From the NCBI GenBank assembly GCA_946885905.1, contig CAMPHL010000175.1:1-6036 (forward strand): a stretch of 6,036 nucleotides of DNA. Reading direction: 5' to 3'. The DNA is from an uncultured Pseudomonadota bacterium. Its GTDB lineage: Bacteria > Pseudomonadota > Gammaproteobacteria > Burkholderiales > Usitatibacteraceae. Positions 5,987 through 6,036 of this stretch are shown piece after piece (within the stretch, counting starts at the first letter, position 1; each line of letters begins with the position of its first letter). The notes under the pieces are model-generated. The model did no database searches, was not told where the DNA came from, and worked only from the letters and a program-made list of their open reading frames with translations. The translations under genes and the position numbers were made by a program.

Positions 5987-6036
5987 TCACCACCTTCGGT
6001 TGCAGGTCGTGCAGCCAGCAGGCCGCGAGCGTGTTG
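5979..6036 (-). CDS. C-terminal end of a probable DppD/OppD-type ATP-binding protein (partial)
   Basis: Reading the - strand from the right edge, one frame gives 18 codons (NTLAACWLHDLQPKVVNG) ending at TGA (5981-5979). The ACWLHD pattern after a short linker resembles the end of OppD/DppD-type ATPases, which carry the last cysteine of the four-cysteine extension here. It overlaps the ATG of the downstream ATPase gene by 8 nt, the usual arrangement for dppD-dppF pairs and a sign of translational coupling. The rest lies beyond the window, so the call depends on a short piece and on gene order. Confidence 0.6.
   Translation of the reverse strand, partial: NTLAACWLHDLQPKVVNG

Noticed and set aside
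4949..6036. Functional coupling of the TRAP transporter and the ABC importer as one system
   Set aside because: They lie on opposite strands, belong to unrelated transporter classes and have their own partners. Only the 3' overlap links them.

Overview
This is a GC-rich, densely packed bacterial window. Gene content and protein sequence suggest a betaproteobacterium (Burkholderiales-like or an uncultured relative). The clues are a close YfcF-type glutathione transferase, a TAXI-type TRAP transporter with fused membrane subunits, and an OppF/DppF ATPase. The taxonomic call is inference, because there is no rRNA or marker gene here.

Left block (1 to about 1998, + strand): four tightly packed genes that look like one operon. 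They are a rhodanese-domain protein cut by the window edge, a small DoxX-family membrane protein, a YfcF-like glutathione S-transferase, and a DUF4126 membrane protein. The stop of the rhodanese lies next to the DoxX ribosome binding site, DoxX overlaps the GST by 25 nt, and the GST overlaps DUF4126 by 4 nt (GTGA). A 9-bp hairpin inside the end of the DoxX gene buries the GST ribosome binding site, which suggests translational coupling. The set fits a thiol/oxidative-stress role, but that function is inferred from families and context.

Middle block (about 1995 to 5026, + strand): a two-gene TRAP transporter of the TAXI type. A candidate sigma70 promoter overlaps the stop codon of the DUF4126 gene and leads into a secreted substrate-binding protein. 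A strong terminator-like hairpin follows, then a single large permease with the DctQ-like and DctM-like parts fused. The hairpin and the poor ribosome binding site of the permease suggest that much more binding protein than permease is made. The substrate cannot be read from the sequence.

Right block (4949 to 6036, - strand): an OppF/DppF-type ATPase of a peptide (or related) ABC importer, preceded by the last 18 codons of what is most likely its DppD/OppD partner. The rest of that operon lies beyond the right edge. The ATPase gene converges on the TRAP permease gene and the two coding regions overlap by 78 bp at their 3' ends, with a perfect 8-bp inverted repeat inside the overlap.

I see no RNA gene, mobile element, CRISPR array or phage gene, and no stretch over 300 bp without a gene. 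Nothing in the window is convincingly a new biological system. The points most worth checking are regulatory: the buried ribosome binding site, the intra-operon terminator, and the convergent overlap.
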